64,000 bases of DNA from Spisula solida (GCA_947247005.1 OX365952.1:8020501-8084500), one strand, 5' to 3'. Positions 47,344-59,480 are shown, counted from the stretch's first letter. The notes: generated by a model not told the origin, from the letters alone. Program-made: numbers and translations.

Positions 47344-47354
47344 AACGCAATTAA
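47344..47354 (+). CDS. Terminal micro-exon J of gene 2 (E-R-N-stop)
   Basis: Acceptor CCTGTTTCGTTTCAG; phase-1 entry gives E-R-N and TAA at 47352-47354, followed by AGGGAGACAACT. Acceptor, length, phase and downstream bases match terminal exon E of gene 1 at 18101. No clear polyadenylation signal was found close by. Confidence 0.66.
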
Positions 47355-47649
47355 AGGGAGACAACTACAATTAAGAAAAAATACCTGATGTTTTCATACA
47401 TTTGCATAAATCATCCGAGCATTTCGATCAACAACAAAGTACTCATCGGAGCCGAAAATCTGTTTCTATCTACCGAAAGTGTTCTTCTTACTATAGCCAA
47501 TTACTGAAACATGACTTTCTCCATCAACGTGTTCCGCAGTTTCAATGGTGTTATCTTTTATTTCCTGTATAGATGTTTAGTTTTTGCAATACTGGTTTAT
47601 ATCTTTATAGTAGGCAACAGCTTTAAAAGTTTGAATGTTTGTAACTTAG

Positions 47650-47944
47650 GTTACCAAACATTGGATCAATTCGCATAATTGAAAGGAAGACCAAAGGACC
47701 CTGCATATTATTGACTGAAACTATGCTGGATAATTCAATTTTAATTATAAAGTCAAGATCGATTATTATTTTATTCAACGTAAAGACTGTTACCGACATA
47801 CATAAGAACATTGCTTTCAACAGTAGAGAGGAATTCAACCACCAGGAACAGGAAGGAACATTTATAGATAGTGTTCTTTCACATCTAAACCCGTTTAATG
47901 TGGTGTTTTATATAGACCACCAAAACAGTCTAATTTCTGCATGA
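47650..47944 (+). other. Unassigned open frame downstream of gene 2
   Basis: About 98 codons open without a stop up to TGA at 47944: LRLPNIGSIRIIERKTKGPC early, EEFNHQEQEGTFIDSVLSHL late. Composition is plausible for a protein but there is no splice or promoter support, no recognised domain, and the opposite strand is open as well (47623-47838). It may be a host exon or a relic. Confidence 0.25.
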
Positions 47945-49550
47945 AATCGTTGATTCAGTATTTTTAGCCAATTTGTCTTTGAACAACTCTGAGACTGTGA
48001 TTTAGGTGACTTAAAAACAGATGTGTCTTCTAAATATAGATGTCGCTTGTTGAATGATTCAATTCTATACATTCTTATATGCAGTATTATTCGTTCAAAC
48101 ATGGTCATAATCATCCAAAATAACATTTCTTGTGGTCAATGACCGACTTGGTCAATGTCTGATCTTCTACTCCCGATGCTAGGCAACGGCGCACATACAA
48201 TCTATACTGCTCGGCTACGTCCTATTCTTTTCAATTTAAATCATCAAGTTGAACTCTTAGGTAACTGTTGTCCCATTTCTGTATAGATGTATTTGTATTT
48301 ATTTGACATTATGATTGCCAATGAAATCATTCTTTTTTATCAATAAGAGACGAATATACTTATGTGTTTCCAATTTCCTTTATTTTGATCATAAATAAGC
48401 ATTTTTACCCATCCAGACTTAAGTTATATATAAAGTATAAGACCACCCGCTTCATATTTTTTACTGATGATATGTCTGCTTTTTTTCAAGTTTATTGTTC
48501 CAAAGAATTAATCAAACTTGGTTTACAGACAGCTTATGTTTTAATTACTTAAACATGATTTATAGTATTTAGAAGACTGGTTTGAACAGTTATTGAGAGC
48601 AAAGAATAATCTATACATGTATAAAGTATATAGCATATCAGTCAGGCTATTTTTTTAACAAGTTTCATTTCGTTACTTAACCTAAAACTTACATTCAATA
48701 TTCTAAAAAAGTGCACATACCCTTGTCCACATTCCATCGCATATTTTCTTGCAGAGATGTAATGTTTCTTTGTAATGTATATAACTAAGCCTCTGGGTAA
48801 CAAGTAAAGGTATGGTGGATATAAAGTATACAAATGTATATATTATTTTATTTTGGTAAATATGTATAATACAGTGTACCTATACCACACTCTTGAGATT
48901 CACTAGTCTTGGACAACTGCAATAAATTATCAAGTCAGGTACTGGACGAACCACAAACTATAAATTAAGACATTAAATGGGAGTTTTATTGGTGGTCAAG
49001 CTGAGTTGTAACGGTAGTGCTAATTTTCTGATTACCACCAGAATTTCTCCAGTTTTCTCCCAAGTTTTACCTTGTGCACAGGACTGTTATAAAGCTTTTT
49101 CACGCCAAACTCAATTAGTCCTCAAGCTTAAAATGTTTCAAACAAGTAAATGCCCCCATAGTTCATGGAAACTTTTATTTCACATGAATTGTCTTAACGA
49201 AAGCAGAGTCATATGGTCCGGTATAGTTAAGATTACTTAATGGTTGGGTTTATAGGAGATCTTTAAGTTTCATGGTCAAGTTGAGTCGAGCATGAAAAAG
49301 CTTCATCATCATGGGGCCAGGTTCTTTCTGATAAAAGATTTTATGGCAGAATAGACGTTTGTTAACCAATTATAAACTGTTGAAACTGTCATTTGTATGG
49401 CACATCAATCTCCCATCGTGTACATATGCTTTCTGCAGTCAATTATGATTTACAGCAGGATTTTTAAAATCTCCTAACTTCAGCCCTGTTTATACTACAT
49501 GTAATTTATTTAAGGTCGATTGTGAAACAAGTTTTTCCAACTTATATTAA
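47945..49550. other. No supported gene
   Basis: AT-rich. Short open frames at 48364-48552 and 48977-49240 have no recognisable content. Confidence 0.45.
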
Positions 49551-49690
49551 TCACTCTCGACACCTCATTCCTGATGAAATCCATCGCTACGAGGGTATTT
49601 CGTCTTTGGTATGACGCGGCCAGGGATCGAACCCGAGACCTCCCGCACTCGAAGCGAACGCTCAACCACTAGGCTATCGATGAGGCGGTG
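49550..49690 (-). mobile_element. tRNA-derived SINE, minus strand
   Basis: On the minus strand the head reads TAGCCTAGTGGTTGAGCG (A-box) and GGTTCGATCCC (B-box), followed by GCCGCGTCATACCAAAGAC, a junction typical of bivalve SINEs. The body continues to about 49550 and fades. The 3' end and target duplication are not clear. Confidence 0.65.
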
Positions 49691-49799
49691 TTATGTATGC
49701 TTTCCAAACCAATTTTGATTTGGCGTCAATGGATACATAGAAATGCAATCAAATTTGCTAATGAAACTGTTAGTGGAGTTCAACTATATTGATACACAA

Positions 49800-52000
49800 T
49801 ATACAGAAATGTCAAACACCTGTTTCGTATTGGTGGAGGTTTATCTTGTAGTATTGTAAAATACACAACAGGTACAATAAATTATTACCAATGGACGTAC
49901 ATAGTGTAAGATTTACTAAATAGAACACAAATATTTATTCCCAATGAACAGTGTAACATATTTTAAGATAAATAATATCACAAACAGGCAAATTCATTGC
50001 CAGCAAACAGTTCAAAATATTGTATAAGATACATGCATACCAAAAGAAAAGTGTATGACACATTGTAAATACATGTAATACTATATCATTTCGAAAAAAT
50101 AAATATCGTACACAAACATGTATAATAGTAGCAATATTTTGTAAAATTTAGCAGTTTGAACAGTGTATAATATTGTAAAATAAAACATTTTGAACAGTAA
50201 AACATATTGTAAAATATAACATTTTGAACAGTAATATGAACTAATGCACAGCATATTTTTAGCGGACTATGTCAGTGGTCCTACATTATTTGTAACATGC
50301 TTATCTAGTACTGGATTTTTTGGTGATGCATAACTTAACAAAAATTGTTTGGTTACGAATCTGGAGCAAGCCGTTTCCAAAAGGCGCTACCGAGCGCTTT
50401 CCTACGTCTATGCAACCCATCGAAGCGGTTCGTTGCACAAAAAAGCGCTCGATAACGGTTTGATACGAAATATTGGGTACAAAGTAACGAAAGGCGATAC
50501 AAACCTGCTATCGTTTGTCAGTCCGAATGAATATTTGTCAGCCCGATCAAAATAAAAATATATCTGTCTGTGGATAATACACGTTTTTCAATTTGTTTAA
50601 TTCTAGGTCTACTTAATTCAGGGGTAACTAATTTAAAAATGAATAATTAGATATAAACACAGATAGCAACTGATTTCAAACAGGCCTTATTTGATATTTT
50701 ACCCTTTTTTTAATGGGTTGCATGAGCATACCAGATAGTACTTTTGTTCAAAAGAAAAGGCTATTTTCATTTCAATTAATCATATTACGATTAAATATCA
50801 ACATCTTTAATCTTAATCACCTTTTTTGTTAAATAAACCCTGCAAATCGTCACAACATAAAAGAGATTTAGACGGAAAATTACGGGTTTTATTGTATCCA
50901 ATAACGACAACAACAACATTTAATTAGTTTTCGCGACCTTTATCCCGCGAATATTTTTTGACGATTTTTGAGGGATTTTTTATTACATCTCGGCGAGGAA
51001 TTACGAAAAATGCATTTGTTTTACTTTCTTTACAATAACCTACAACTACGATGTGGATTATCACCGTCCGTTCCAGGTACGTAAATACCCGAAACGGACT
51101 TTAATTAATTGTATTGCAAAATTTGCGATGGGAAATAACCGATACATGTGTCTTTTTTATTAAATTTTCTTATGATTGGTTGATATTTCGCGCATATGAA
51201 CGATTCCCGCTCGACTTACTTCGTTATCTCAGAGTAATCATGTGTCTCATTACAGTTTGTAGCATCGTTTATGCACTGAAAATGTTAAAATTTCCTTCCG
51301 AAGCGGGCAAAAAAATGGCTGCCTTTTTTGTGTCCAAACATTTAGGAAATAGCCCTCCCCATATAAAAGATTGGTTGCACATAGCAACGATGGAAGACTG
51401 ATAATTATTATATTTTCTTTTCTAGACAGGGGCCTACGCTAGTTTTTGGAATATTTTTAAACATCATTAAAAAATAAAAGAAAATTTATGAGCTGCCGAA
51501 TATCGCATTTTAAATTTTTTTGTTATTCTATTGGCAGCCATTTTCTAGTATCTTTGCTTCAGTGCGGGATTTTAACACAAATTTTTAGATCCATTAGTGA
51601 ATTCAAATTCTGACCAAATCACGTGACATGTGTTATCGTAAACCGGATCTTATCAGTTGGGCTTCGTCCAACGTATAGTCCGCTATAATCTATTGTAAAA
51701 TAGAACATTTTGAACAGTACAGCGTATTGTAAAATTATAACAGAGCAAAGCAACATAACTATTGTTAAATAAAACAATATACGTACATATGACAACCTAG
51801 AACAGTAACAATTGTAAAATCACAAATATGGTAAAAAGAAATAAATATAATATGTATAAAGGCGCAAAAGCTGCCAATCTCCACAGGAAAAACATCACTA
51901 TAAATATAACACGAACAGATTAAAATATTGTGTAGCATGCATAATACTGTAAAATATGGTAAAATATAGAACCCAAGTTGTTTAAATCTAATCTCCAATT
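49800..52000. repeat. Degenerate satellite with an inserted TIR element
   Basis: Loose repeats of ATTGTAAAATA and ACATTTTGAACAGTA occur from about 49850 to 50240 and resume at 51690-51970. The interruption between them is the element at 50262-51683. Confidence 0.5.
50262..51683. mobile_element. 1.4-kb TIR element with TA flanks
   Basis: GCGGACTAT at 50262 and its reverse complement ending at 51683 are flanked by TA on both sides (50260-50261, 51684-51685). The surrounding satellite text resumes directly after the right end, which supports an insertion. Only about 9 bp of the ends pair cleanly. Frames at 50349-50555 and 51114-51401 have no recognised product; the first is rich in AGCGCT words, as at 22661-23490. 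Confidence 0.5.
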
Positions 52001-52257
52001 CTGACTCGCAAACTTCGATGAGACATCTTGTGCAATTCAGTGTTTTAAGCTATAATAGTAATTAATCGGACCGAGTGTATAGTGTGGTATCATGGGCAAA
52101 AAATGCGCCAAATTGTGTATTATTTTCAACAACCGTATAACATTTGTATAAGACCAAATATAGCTTAATGAATATTTGAACTGTGAGGGTAAGTACGATG
52201 TATTGGCTATAATCCGGGGAACTGGTTTAGAACGATCATCAATTGAAATTAATGTAC

Positions 52258-52532
52258 CTGGTGAACATATTGTCGAAAAATAATTGAATGAGTCGTATAA
52301 TTTCACTGTTAAGTTTTGCGCGGGTGTCTATCGTGCTGATATCACATAGCACCGTCATAGAGGTACCGGAAGTGAATACACGTGTGTGTCGAGGTGGTGC
52401 TATATCCACCACATCTACCGTACGTGGTAGGCTGATTCCCGCTCCCAGACCGAGGTTATTCATGGCACAGAGTACATCGTATATCATGTTCTCCAGTCTG
52501 TGTATCTTATTATCAAGATATACCACGTGGTC
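52258..52532 (-). CDS. Candidate minus-strand exon, unidentified protein
   Basis: It is bounded on the minus strand by GTGAAATCGCAG (acceptor) and GTACAT (donor). Phase 0 entry gives DHVVYLDNKIHRLENMIYDV, LCAMNNLGLGAGISLPRTVD, VVDIAPPRHTRVFTSGTSMT and on to RLIQLFFDNMFT, ending in phase 2. The GC content is clearly higher than the surroundings and the peptide composition is balanced, both typical of real coding exons here. The protein family is not recognised. It may belong with the exons at 54262-54748 but phases do not join directly, so an exon is missing or the genes differ. Confidence 0.42.
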
Positions 52533-53279
52533 CTGCGATTTCACAAAATTCAAAGCCGTCAAAACGGTAACAATATTCCAGTAGTCTGTGACAATATCTG
52601 TTGACTACAATGAAAGCATACTATTATAGTAAGAACTTATTTAAAGAAGACCACCTTGATAACAAGGTCACCTTTGAATTTAAACATAATATTAACTTCC
52701 ATTATCCCTATCCCAGTGTATACAACCGTCCGTATAAATACCTCAAGTAAAACCGTATACATGTAATTATCTCTAAAAGTCCTGGCAGCGGTTACAGTAT
52801 ATATGGATATTTTATTTTACATCTAGTTTTGTCAAACAACATAACTGATTTAGATGACGAAATGGTAACTATCATCATTATCTGTGTGAGATAGTACAAA
52901 GGCAATGTTCGAGAATAATTTTTGATCGGGTTTAATTATAATCTGGTCTTGCTGATATCACAACCATCAAAAGTCGAACATTACATGCAAAATAACAATG
53001 AGTGAGAGTAAAACGCACCAATACTAGGCCCCGCCCTTTATGTTTTAAGAAACGTCAAAGTTTTCTACAGAGATGCTTTGTGAATACCATCACATCCCTA
53101 AGAGTCTATATTCAACTACATTGAGCTATTGCGGTGTTTAAAGGATGCTGGATCGGTTTAATGCGCATGCGTCATTTGTCAGAGTACGTTATTAGCCTTA
53201 TAAGTGGAAGAATGTGTCAAAATAATCTAAAATAAATCAAATTGAACAGTTTTGATAAGTATTATGCAAAAAAATAGAA

Positions 53280-53940
53280 AATACCATTTGAAAAAACTAT
53301 AAATGCCAAATGACTTTTTTAGAGTCAGGTTCGTTTCGTAATGTTTGCTAATTGTGTGATTATGTGTTTTCGCGTTATTTACATGTTCAGTAAACTTTAT
53401 TTTTAGCATTTTAATTGGTTTTCTCAGCATTTTAGCCACATTAAACCAAACTAAAAACAAAATTTGCGAAAATGATATTTCGCTGACATATATTTTTATT
53501 GCATAATTTTAAAATTGATATAACTAGACTCTTTTCAGAAAAAAGTGAAAAAGTTTAATGAAGGAAAAAAAGTTATTAGAATTTTACCTGGGTGCATTGT
53601 TGCTGCATTTAATATGAAGTGGGTGGGGTAGAAAGGCAATATATAGGAGACCAAAATTAAATATACCACTTTTGGTCTCTTGACCTTGTATGTGTTCCCA
53701 AACTATATTCAAAAATATTTATTATTTAGATCACAGACATCAAATAAAAATGTCAAATTTGAACACCACCACCAATTTACCAATATCAACGCAATTAAAA
53801 AAATAATTCATAAACACTGCAAACATGGTTTATTACTCGGAAAACGAGTTCCGTGACCTAGTGTTTTTACATCATATTTTGTGTCAGAATAGATTTTTCT
53901 ACTTCCTTGCAAAAATTGAACAAAATGTAAGAGAGGAATC
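53280..53940 (+). repeat. Interspersed repeat, copy 2
   Basis: Matches 11870-12165 at both ends (TATAAATGCCAAATGACTTTT; GAAAACGAGTTCCGTGACC; CTACTTCCTTGCAAAA) with about 350 bp extra in the middle. No gene. Confidence 0.65.
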
Positions 53941-54261
53941 CAAACCGCTCCAACGTCCTTAACAAGAACTTAATATTTCACTACCAGGTAACGAAGTTAC
54001 TTGATAAAACAACAATGGTGATCGACCCGTTTTAAACAGTTAACGGTTAATTAATAAATGATCTTCATAAAAATTATCAAAAAAGATAAACATACCATAT
54101 CGGCGTATGTGATCACATTTTCAACTTCCGGTACCAATGCGCCTGCGCATACAGAGTCTATTATTGTAATGTCGCCATCCAAAATATTCATTTCAGTAAC
54201 CTTTAAGTATTCAAATGAAAACATAATTAAAGGATATGATATATTAATTGCATATATCGGC

Positions 54262-54351
54262 CTATCGACAAGGAATAATGCTTTGACAATGGATTCCCTC
54301 AGGAATAAGATGTGGGCTTGTCGTAAAAACTGTCTTATAATTTATGTCAAA
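54262..54351 (-). CDS. Candidate terminal exon of the same minus-strand gene
   Basis: The strong acceptor CTTGTCTTAATTTTCACAG opens in phase 0 with FDINYKTVFTTSPHLIPEGI, then HCQSIIPCR and TAG at 54262-54264. Phase fits the 54549 donor, giving a 197-bp intron. The joined product would have a short mature chain with several cysteines. Another minus-strand frame across 54060-54340 (ending VENVITYADM at a GTATGT donor) competes with this model. Confidence 0.35.
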   Translation of the reverse strand, partial: FDINYKTVFTTSPHLIPEGIHCQSIIPCR

Positions 54352-54548
54352 CTGTGAAAATTAAGACAAGGTATGCAACACTCAAAAGAAACAGCTAAAC
54401 ACAAAAAGCACAAGGCGGAACTCACGAAAAATCTAAAAAGAACACACGCATATGCCACAATACCAAACACAAACTGAACAAGAAAAGAAAACCTAATCGA
54501 TACAAGTCGACATACATTTTGTATAAAATAATTAAATTGATAACTTAC

Positions 54549-54748
54549 ATAGTCAGACAATATGTTTTCAGATAAATCTCTGGCAGATTGAAACGATCTA
54601 AGCAGCACGCGTAATAACCGCCGTTCACTATGTTGACTTCTGGACACTGTCGAAACTGTTCGCAAACTTCCTCCACATATTGTCCTAACGTTTTGAAATT
54701 CCTCTTGAGACAAACACAGTGTCACACAGCCAATAAATGCTGACCAAA
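54549..54748 (-). CDS. Candidate exon of a small secreted protein
   Basis: Minus strand, acceptor GTCGTCAATTTTCAG, donor GTAAGT, 200 bp, enters in phase 1 and leaves in phase 0. It encodes WSAFIGCVTLCLSQEEFQ, like the end of a signal peptide followed by a mature start, then NVRTICGGSLRTVSTVSRSQ, HSERRLLRVLLRSFQSARDL and SENILSDY. The starting Met must lie in an exon upstream (above 54762), which was not found. A second frame is also open (VEEVCEQFRQCPEVNIVNGG), so the choice rests on the splice phases. Confidence 0.35.
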
Positions 54749-54761
54749 CTGAAAATTGACG

Positions 54762-55640
54762 ACTTTAATAACTGTTATTTCTATAATTACCATAATAATC
54801 AATTTATTTAATGTTATAGTACTTATGTAATGTCCAATTAACAAGCTTTAGGTCAATGTAAAAAAAAATAAAATAATATTTATAATTCCCTAGATTGTAG
54901 CCAAACTTGTGTCAGATGTTACCGACGATTTAAAAGCAGTCAATAAAGTAAATCCTAACAATGCGTAGTTATACTGGGTGTCACATAATGTAAGTGACCA
55001 TTACAACCAGACGTTCCGAGAAAATACTTGATATAGTATGACCTTATGACTTAAATGGCACGCTAATATTATTTTATGTATACCCAAAAAATGTATTAAA
55101 TAGTTGCCTGCTATTAGCAACTACATTGCAAATGCCAAATAACTGACTGATTGAGACATGTTAGACGTGAATACATATTCTAATGTCATATAGATCTACA
55201 CGCTGATTCTGTAATATAACATTTGCAAACTTAACTTACCCGATAAAAGATTCATTTTCATAAGATAAGGAAAAGAAATAAAACTTAAGTTCAAACTCGG
55301 ATTTAAAAAATGCTTCTGAATAACCATTACAAAATTTGGACCTTTATATACTTTACGTACCCAGCGCACAGTTCGAATATCCGGCATTGACTCTGCGGAA
55401 AATCCGGCCTAAATCTTAAAAATACATTTTTACATCATATACAATGTACAAGATTTTCACAAGTCTTGACAAGTATGAACCCGACCAAAATGACACCGCT
55501 CTTGTCACTTTTGATTGTTACCCGCCGGAAAAAATATGTGTGGCCCTAATTAACCTCTAAAAATTACTTAAATAATACAGGAAATAAATTGCTAGCATTT
55601 AGGCCAAATTAAAATAATTTTGGTTCAAGTAACATGAATA
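54762..55640. other. No supported gene
   Basis: A possible minus-strand exon near 55355-55386 (MPDIRTVRW before GTACGT) does not join in phase to the 54748 exon. Nothing else stands out. Confidence 0.4.
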
Positions 55641-55645
55641 CAGTC

Positions 55646-55797
55646 CTGCGTTCAAGGAAAAATCACGTGACGCACGTTTGCGTACCAGGTACAAAACGTT
55701 TCGTACCAGGTACGCAAACGGTACGAAACGTTTTATACCTGATCAGCAGGTACGTACCACGTACGAAACGTGTCACGTTATTTTTCCTTGAACGCAG
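55646..55797. mobile_element. 152-bp palindromic MITE made of GGTACG words
   Basis: The two ends, CTGCGTTCAAGGAAAAAT and its reverse complement, are near perfect. The interior is almost entirely CGTACC/GGTACG and AAACGTTT words (CGTACCAGGTAC, GGTACGAAACGTTT), themselves self-complementary, so the whole unit folds on itself. No target duplication was identified. Confidence 0.75.
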
Positions 55798-55799
55798 CG

Positions 55800-56540
55800 C
55801 AGATGTATCGACCACTAGATCGGAATCTAGTTTTTTATTTTTATCTGAAAATAGGAGGTGTAGAACCCAACCTTTACCTTTGTTTAATCATTGGTCTTGA
55901 TCTAACACAGGTTTCAATGCATATGGTTGATTTATTTCATTCAAACAAATTCAAACCATTTTTAAGAAGAACCAACAGTAAAAATAGGATCGGCCTTAAT
56001 TGTGAGGGGTATGTCATATTACCTCAACCACATTTATTTTATGCTTACCTTAAGTGAAACTCTCTTGTCGGACAAATATGAAATTTATTTAAGGATTGTC
56101 TAAAAAGGGTCTGTGAATGACACGACATAGTTTCACATTTTACACATTTTTTTAACTTTGTATTGACTAATTTCGTCAAGTGTATAAGTTGCTTTAAATT
56201 AAGGAAAGTAATTTGGAAATGAACGACCCATTCCGTAATCAGTAGTATTGTTCTATCTAATATAGTATTCGCTGCTTTTTTACACAATTCACAACTTGTC
56301 ATTGTTAAACAGCTTTGGCCATTATCATCATTATAACATTTAATGTATTTACACGTTCAAAAGTACAGCACTACCACATTGGAGACCGAATTAAATAAAT
56401 ACGAAATGGATACAAGCATACAAGTCCAAATGTTACGGGTAAAACATGTACATCAGATTTGTGCCATTTATCATACAGTCCTGCGAAGGGCACACGTCAC
56501 TCCAAAATATTTAACACATAGACGTCTCGTAAAGTCTTGA
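55800..56540. other. No supported gene
   Basis: Open frames at 55770-56057 (plus) and 56045-56302 (minus) show no recognisable domains or splice framework. Confidence 0.4.
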
Positions 56541-56548
56541 ACATGCTT

Positions 56549-57515
56549 ATTATACGCCCGTTGAAAACGGGACGTATTATGTGAACACGGGAGGGCGGGC
56601 GGGCGGCGGCGTCCAGTAATTAGTCTGTACTCTAACTCAAACAGTTTTCGTGCGATCGTCTTCAAACTTGCTGACAATGCTTATGGACGTAATATCAAGG
56701 TCAAGTTCGATTATAGGTCAAAACGGCTCATGACTTCTTATGTTATGGTCCTTCATTTACCAAAAAAAAAGTGAAATTGGCCTGGTCTGTACTCTAACTC
56801 AAACAGTTTCGTGCGATTGTCTTCAAACTTGTTGACAATGCTTATGGACGTAATATCTAGGCCAAATTCGATTATAGGCCAAATCGGCCCAAGCCTTCTT
56901 GGGTTATAGTCCTTCATTTACCAAAAAAATGTGAAATTGGCCTTGTCTGTACTCTAACTCAAACAGTTTTCATGCGATCGTCTTCAAACTTGGTGACAAC
57001 CCTTATAGGCATAATATCTAGGCCAAGTTTGATTCAATGAAAATAGAATGAACTCGGAATTTTGTACGCCAAATCTAAATCTGACCCCATCCTCAAAAAT
57101 AGGTGTTGTACATAAACAAACATTGTCAATCAAACTTATCATGAATTTGTATTAAATTTAACACATCTTCATGCTGTGTGTACTTTTTGGTGCATAATAA
57201 AATAATGACATTATTGCACCTGTGTTGAGTCATTGGTGTGTATTAAATCTTGCTATGCATCTTACTTGACTTGTGATCTTGCAAGATACAGATGAATCAA
57301 GCAAAAGCATTCCTATAAATTAATATGAATATTGGAAACAACTGATATGGTGCATTTGTCAAAACCGTATATATAGTTTGTGATTATAAAGATTAGTTTA
57401 AAGATAATCGTTTAAAAATGTTTTGACATAATTTGGGCTTTTATTTCACAATCAATATTTTTTGTCACTAGCACAACCAAGACGGGCGTATTTTGTGACA
57501 TTTTGGCACTCTTGT
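56549..57515 (+). repeat. Tandem-structured element with GGGCGGGC tract
   Basis: It starts with a self-complementary ATACGCCCGTTGAAAACGGG and a GGGCGGGCGGGC tract. About three ~175-bp units follow (CTGTACTCTAACTCAAACAG; CGATCGTCTTCAAACTTG; GGTCCTTCATTTACCAAAAA). It ends near GACGGGCGTATTTTGTGAC and GGCACTCTTGTTTG. Common repeat type in bivalves. Confidence 0.65.
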
Positions 57516-59230
57516 TTGTGGATAAAATTTGTGTACAGAATCCTTAATAAGAAATTCTTAAGGGTTTTGAAAAGACCGTAAACTATCGTAAAGACAATCA
57601 CTGTTACAAATTCCCCAAATACCCGGAGTAATCCGGGGTCAGAAGGGGCCCAGCCGCGATAATGTGATACACACTGTATATAAAAAATTGTATTATTGCG
57701 GTTAGGTTTAAACCTTTCGAACCTATTGTAACAGTATTCGGTGTTTTTGTTCTCAGACGAAATTTCAATCGTAAGCAGATGGGCAAATGATTATGTGTTG
57801 ATCACAAAAGTGGTACATACTTCACCTTTTCTCTCAACGTACAACCGATAATATAGTCGGGAGTCCATACGGAGAAAATATGACGGGCCATGGCATCGGA
57901 GAGTAGAATGTGGCATCCATGCTAAATGTTATCTTTGATATGTGTGTTATCTGAAACGGCCGGATGCCATCCGTGATTTTGCATCGTTTTCTCAAAATAA
58001 GGTCAAAGGTCAAATGAGTGCATTTTTTATATATCTAACTTAAAATATCATTATGTCTCTGTCAGTTTTTGGTCAAAATTTATACAAATGGTATCAAAAT
58101 GAAGCTAATGCACTGGGCTATCAATAAAAATAACTTTTTACAAATTTATGCATTTGTATACTCATGAATATTGATAAGAACACCTAAAATTAGCAATATT
58201 TTTTATAAAAATTCGACGTGTATGAACAATATATTTGTTATAATGTCGTCATTTTTGCTATTTGAAAGCCTTAAAGATTCTAATCTAATGGTGAGATACT
58301 AATCTATTGATATGTTAACTGGTCACTTACCTTCTCATTGATTTAAGGGCACACGTTTGCTTAGAGTGGGTGGGGGTAAAATGACACATAAACTTAAACT
58401 AACGCAATAGCGTCTAAAGTATTATAAATAAGTAATATAATTATGTTTGCATTGCTTTATTGAATGGGTTTACAAGTAACAACTATTATATTGGTTTCGG
58501 TATGGACCAATTCATTTCAAATATTTCAACATTTGTTTAAGGAGGAATGAGCTACCTACACGTAGGCCTACACGTGCACTTCAAATAGTAATTTCGAGAT
58601 TTGTGTGATAAATAGGAACATACATAAAATTAGGTTCAAATTATGCTATATGAATATAAAAAGATGATGATAATCATAATGGTATTGCAAATTGTTCATT
58701 ATACACTTTTACTTGTTCCTTTGAAAAAGCTCAAAATGGGTGGGGAATGGTTCATTTTAAAGCATGAATACTGTTACATAATATTATATTTTCATACAAA
58801 ATCAGATTTATATTTTCATTCATGTCTTGTTTAAATTATGTAATAACATCTACAGAGTACCGAGAAACGACAGGTACCAATGCCCGTCCGTGGGAGCTTT
58901 GATAATTAAACACAAGGTGCATATACCACCTTAAGTGCTAAATACAATAACGTTCTTGGCAATTTTAAACTACGAATTTATATAGAAAACGCCACAAATC
59001 GTTCATGAAGTAATAGTGTATATATATACAAATAAGACAAGTTACAATGTCGCTGTTTAGTTTGAGATTGATTGTGAACATTTGCTGTGGATATATTTGC
59101 ACGTGAATTTACAAACACCTTCTCAGTTCGATGCACGCAGTATGATTACGGATGCATCGGCTCGTATCCGTATACAAGTACGTGGTTGGTAGTTTGCTCT
59201 TGTGGCGTGCAGTTCGAGCGCATCACTTCA
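57516..59230. other. No gene seen
   Basis: AT-rich with no supported frame or repeat. TAATCCGGGGTCAGAAGGGG near 57632 is a local GC peak of unknown meaning. Confidence 0.45.
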
Positions 59231-59239
59231 CATCACTGG

Positions 59240-59480
59240 GGGAGCAGTGGCACAGAGGTAGGGCGCGCGCTTCGGGTCGAGAGGTCCCGGGTTCAATCCC
59301 CGTCTGGACCACTGCTCAATTTCTCTGAGCAAGAATAACCCACATGCTCCACTCAAACAAGGTGTGAATTGGTGCCTATGAGGGCCATGTCTGTACACGT
59401 TCGATAGTTCTGGGCGCCGCAGATAGGTGTTGGCTGCACACGCATCAAGAGAGAAATAGTCTCCCCAGGGAAACTCGAAC
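59240..59480 (+). mobile_element. tRNA-derived SINE head and body
   Basis: A-box TGGCACAGAGGTAGGGCG at about 59248 and B-box GGGTTCAATCCCC at 59289-59301 are spaced as in a tRNA. The body runs on through TCTCTGAGCAAGAA and TTCTGGGCGCCGCAGATAGG. The acceptor ends do not pair as in a functional tRNA. The open frames on both strands here follow the SINE. Confidence 0.55.

Noticed and set aside
51010..51074. ATG-initiated segment (MHLFYFLYNN...) ending in a GTTCCAG|GTACGT donor like the micro-exons, as a first exon of a third gene
   Set aside because: It lies inside the TIR element at 50262-51683, no downstream micro-exon on the plus strand could be found, and the hydrophobic stretch is too short and polar for a signal peptide.
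54058..54357. 99-codon plus-strand open frame
   Set aside because: It overlaps minus-strand sequence with better splice support and has no promoter or domain of its own.
55355..55386. Minus-strand ATG exon (MPDIRTVRW) as the first exon of the 54-kb gene
   Set aside because: It ends in phase 0, but the 54748 exon needs phase 1, so the two cannot be joined.
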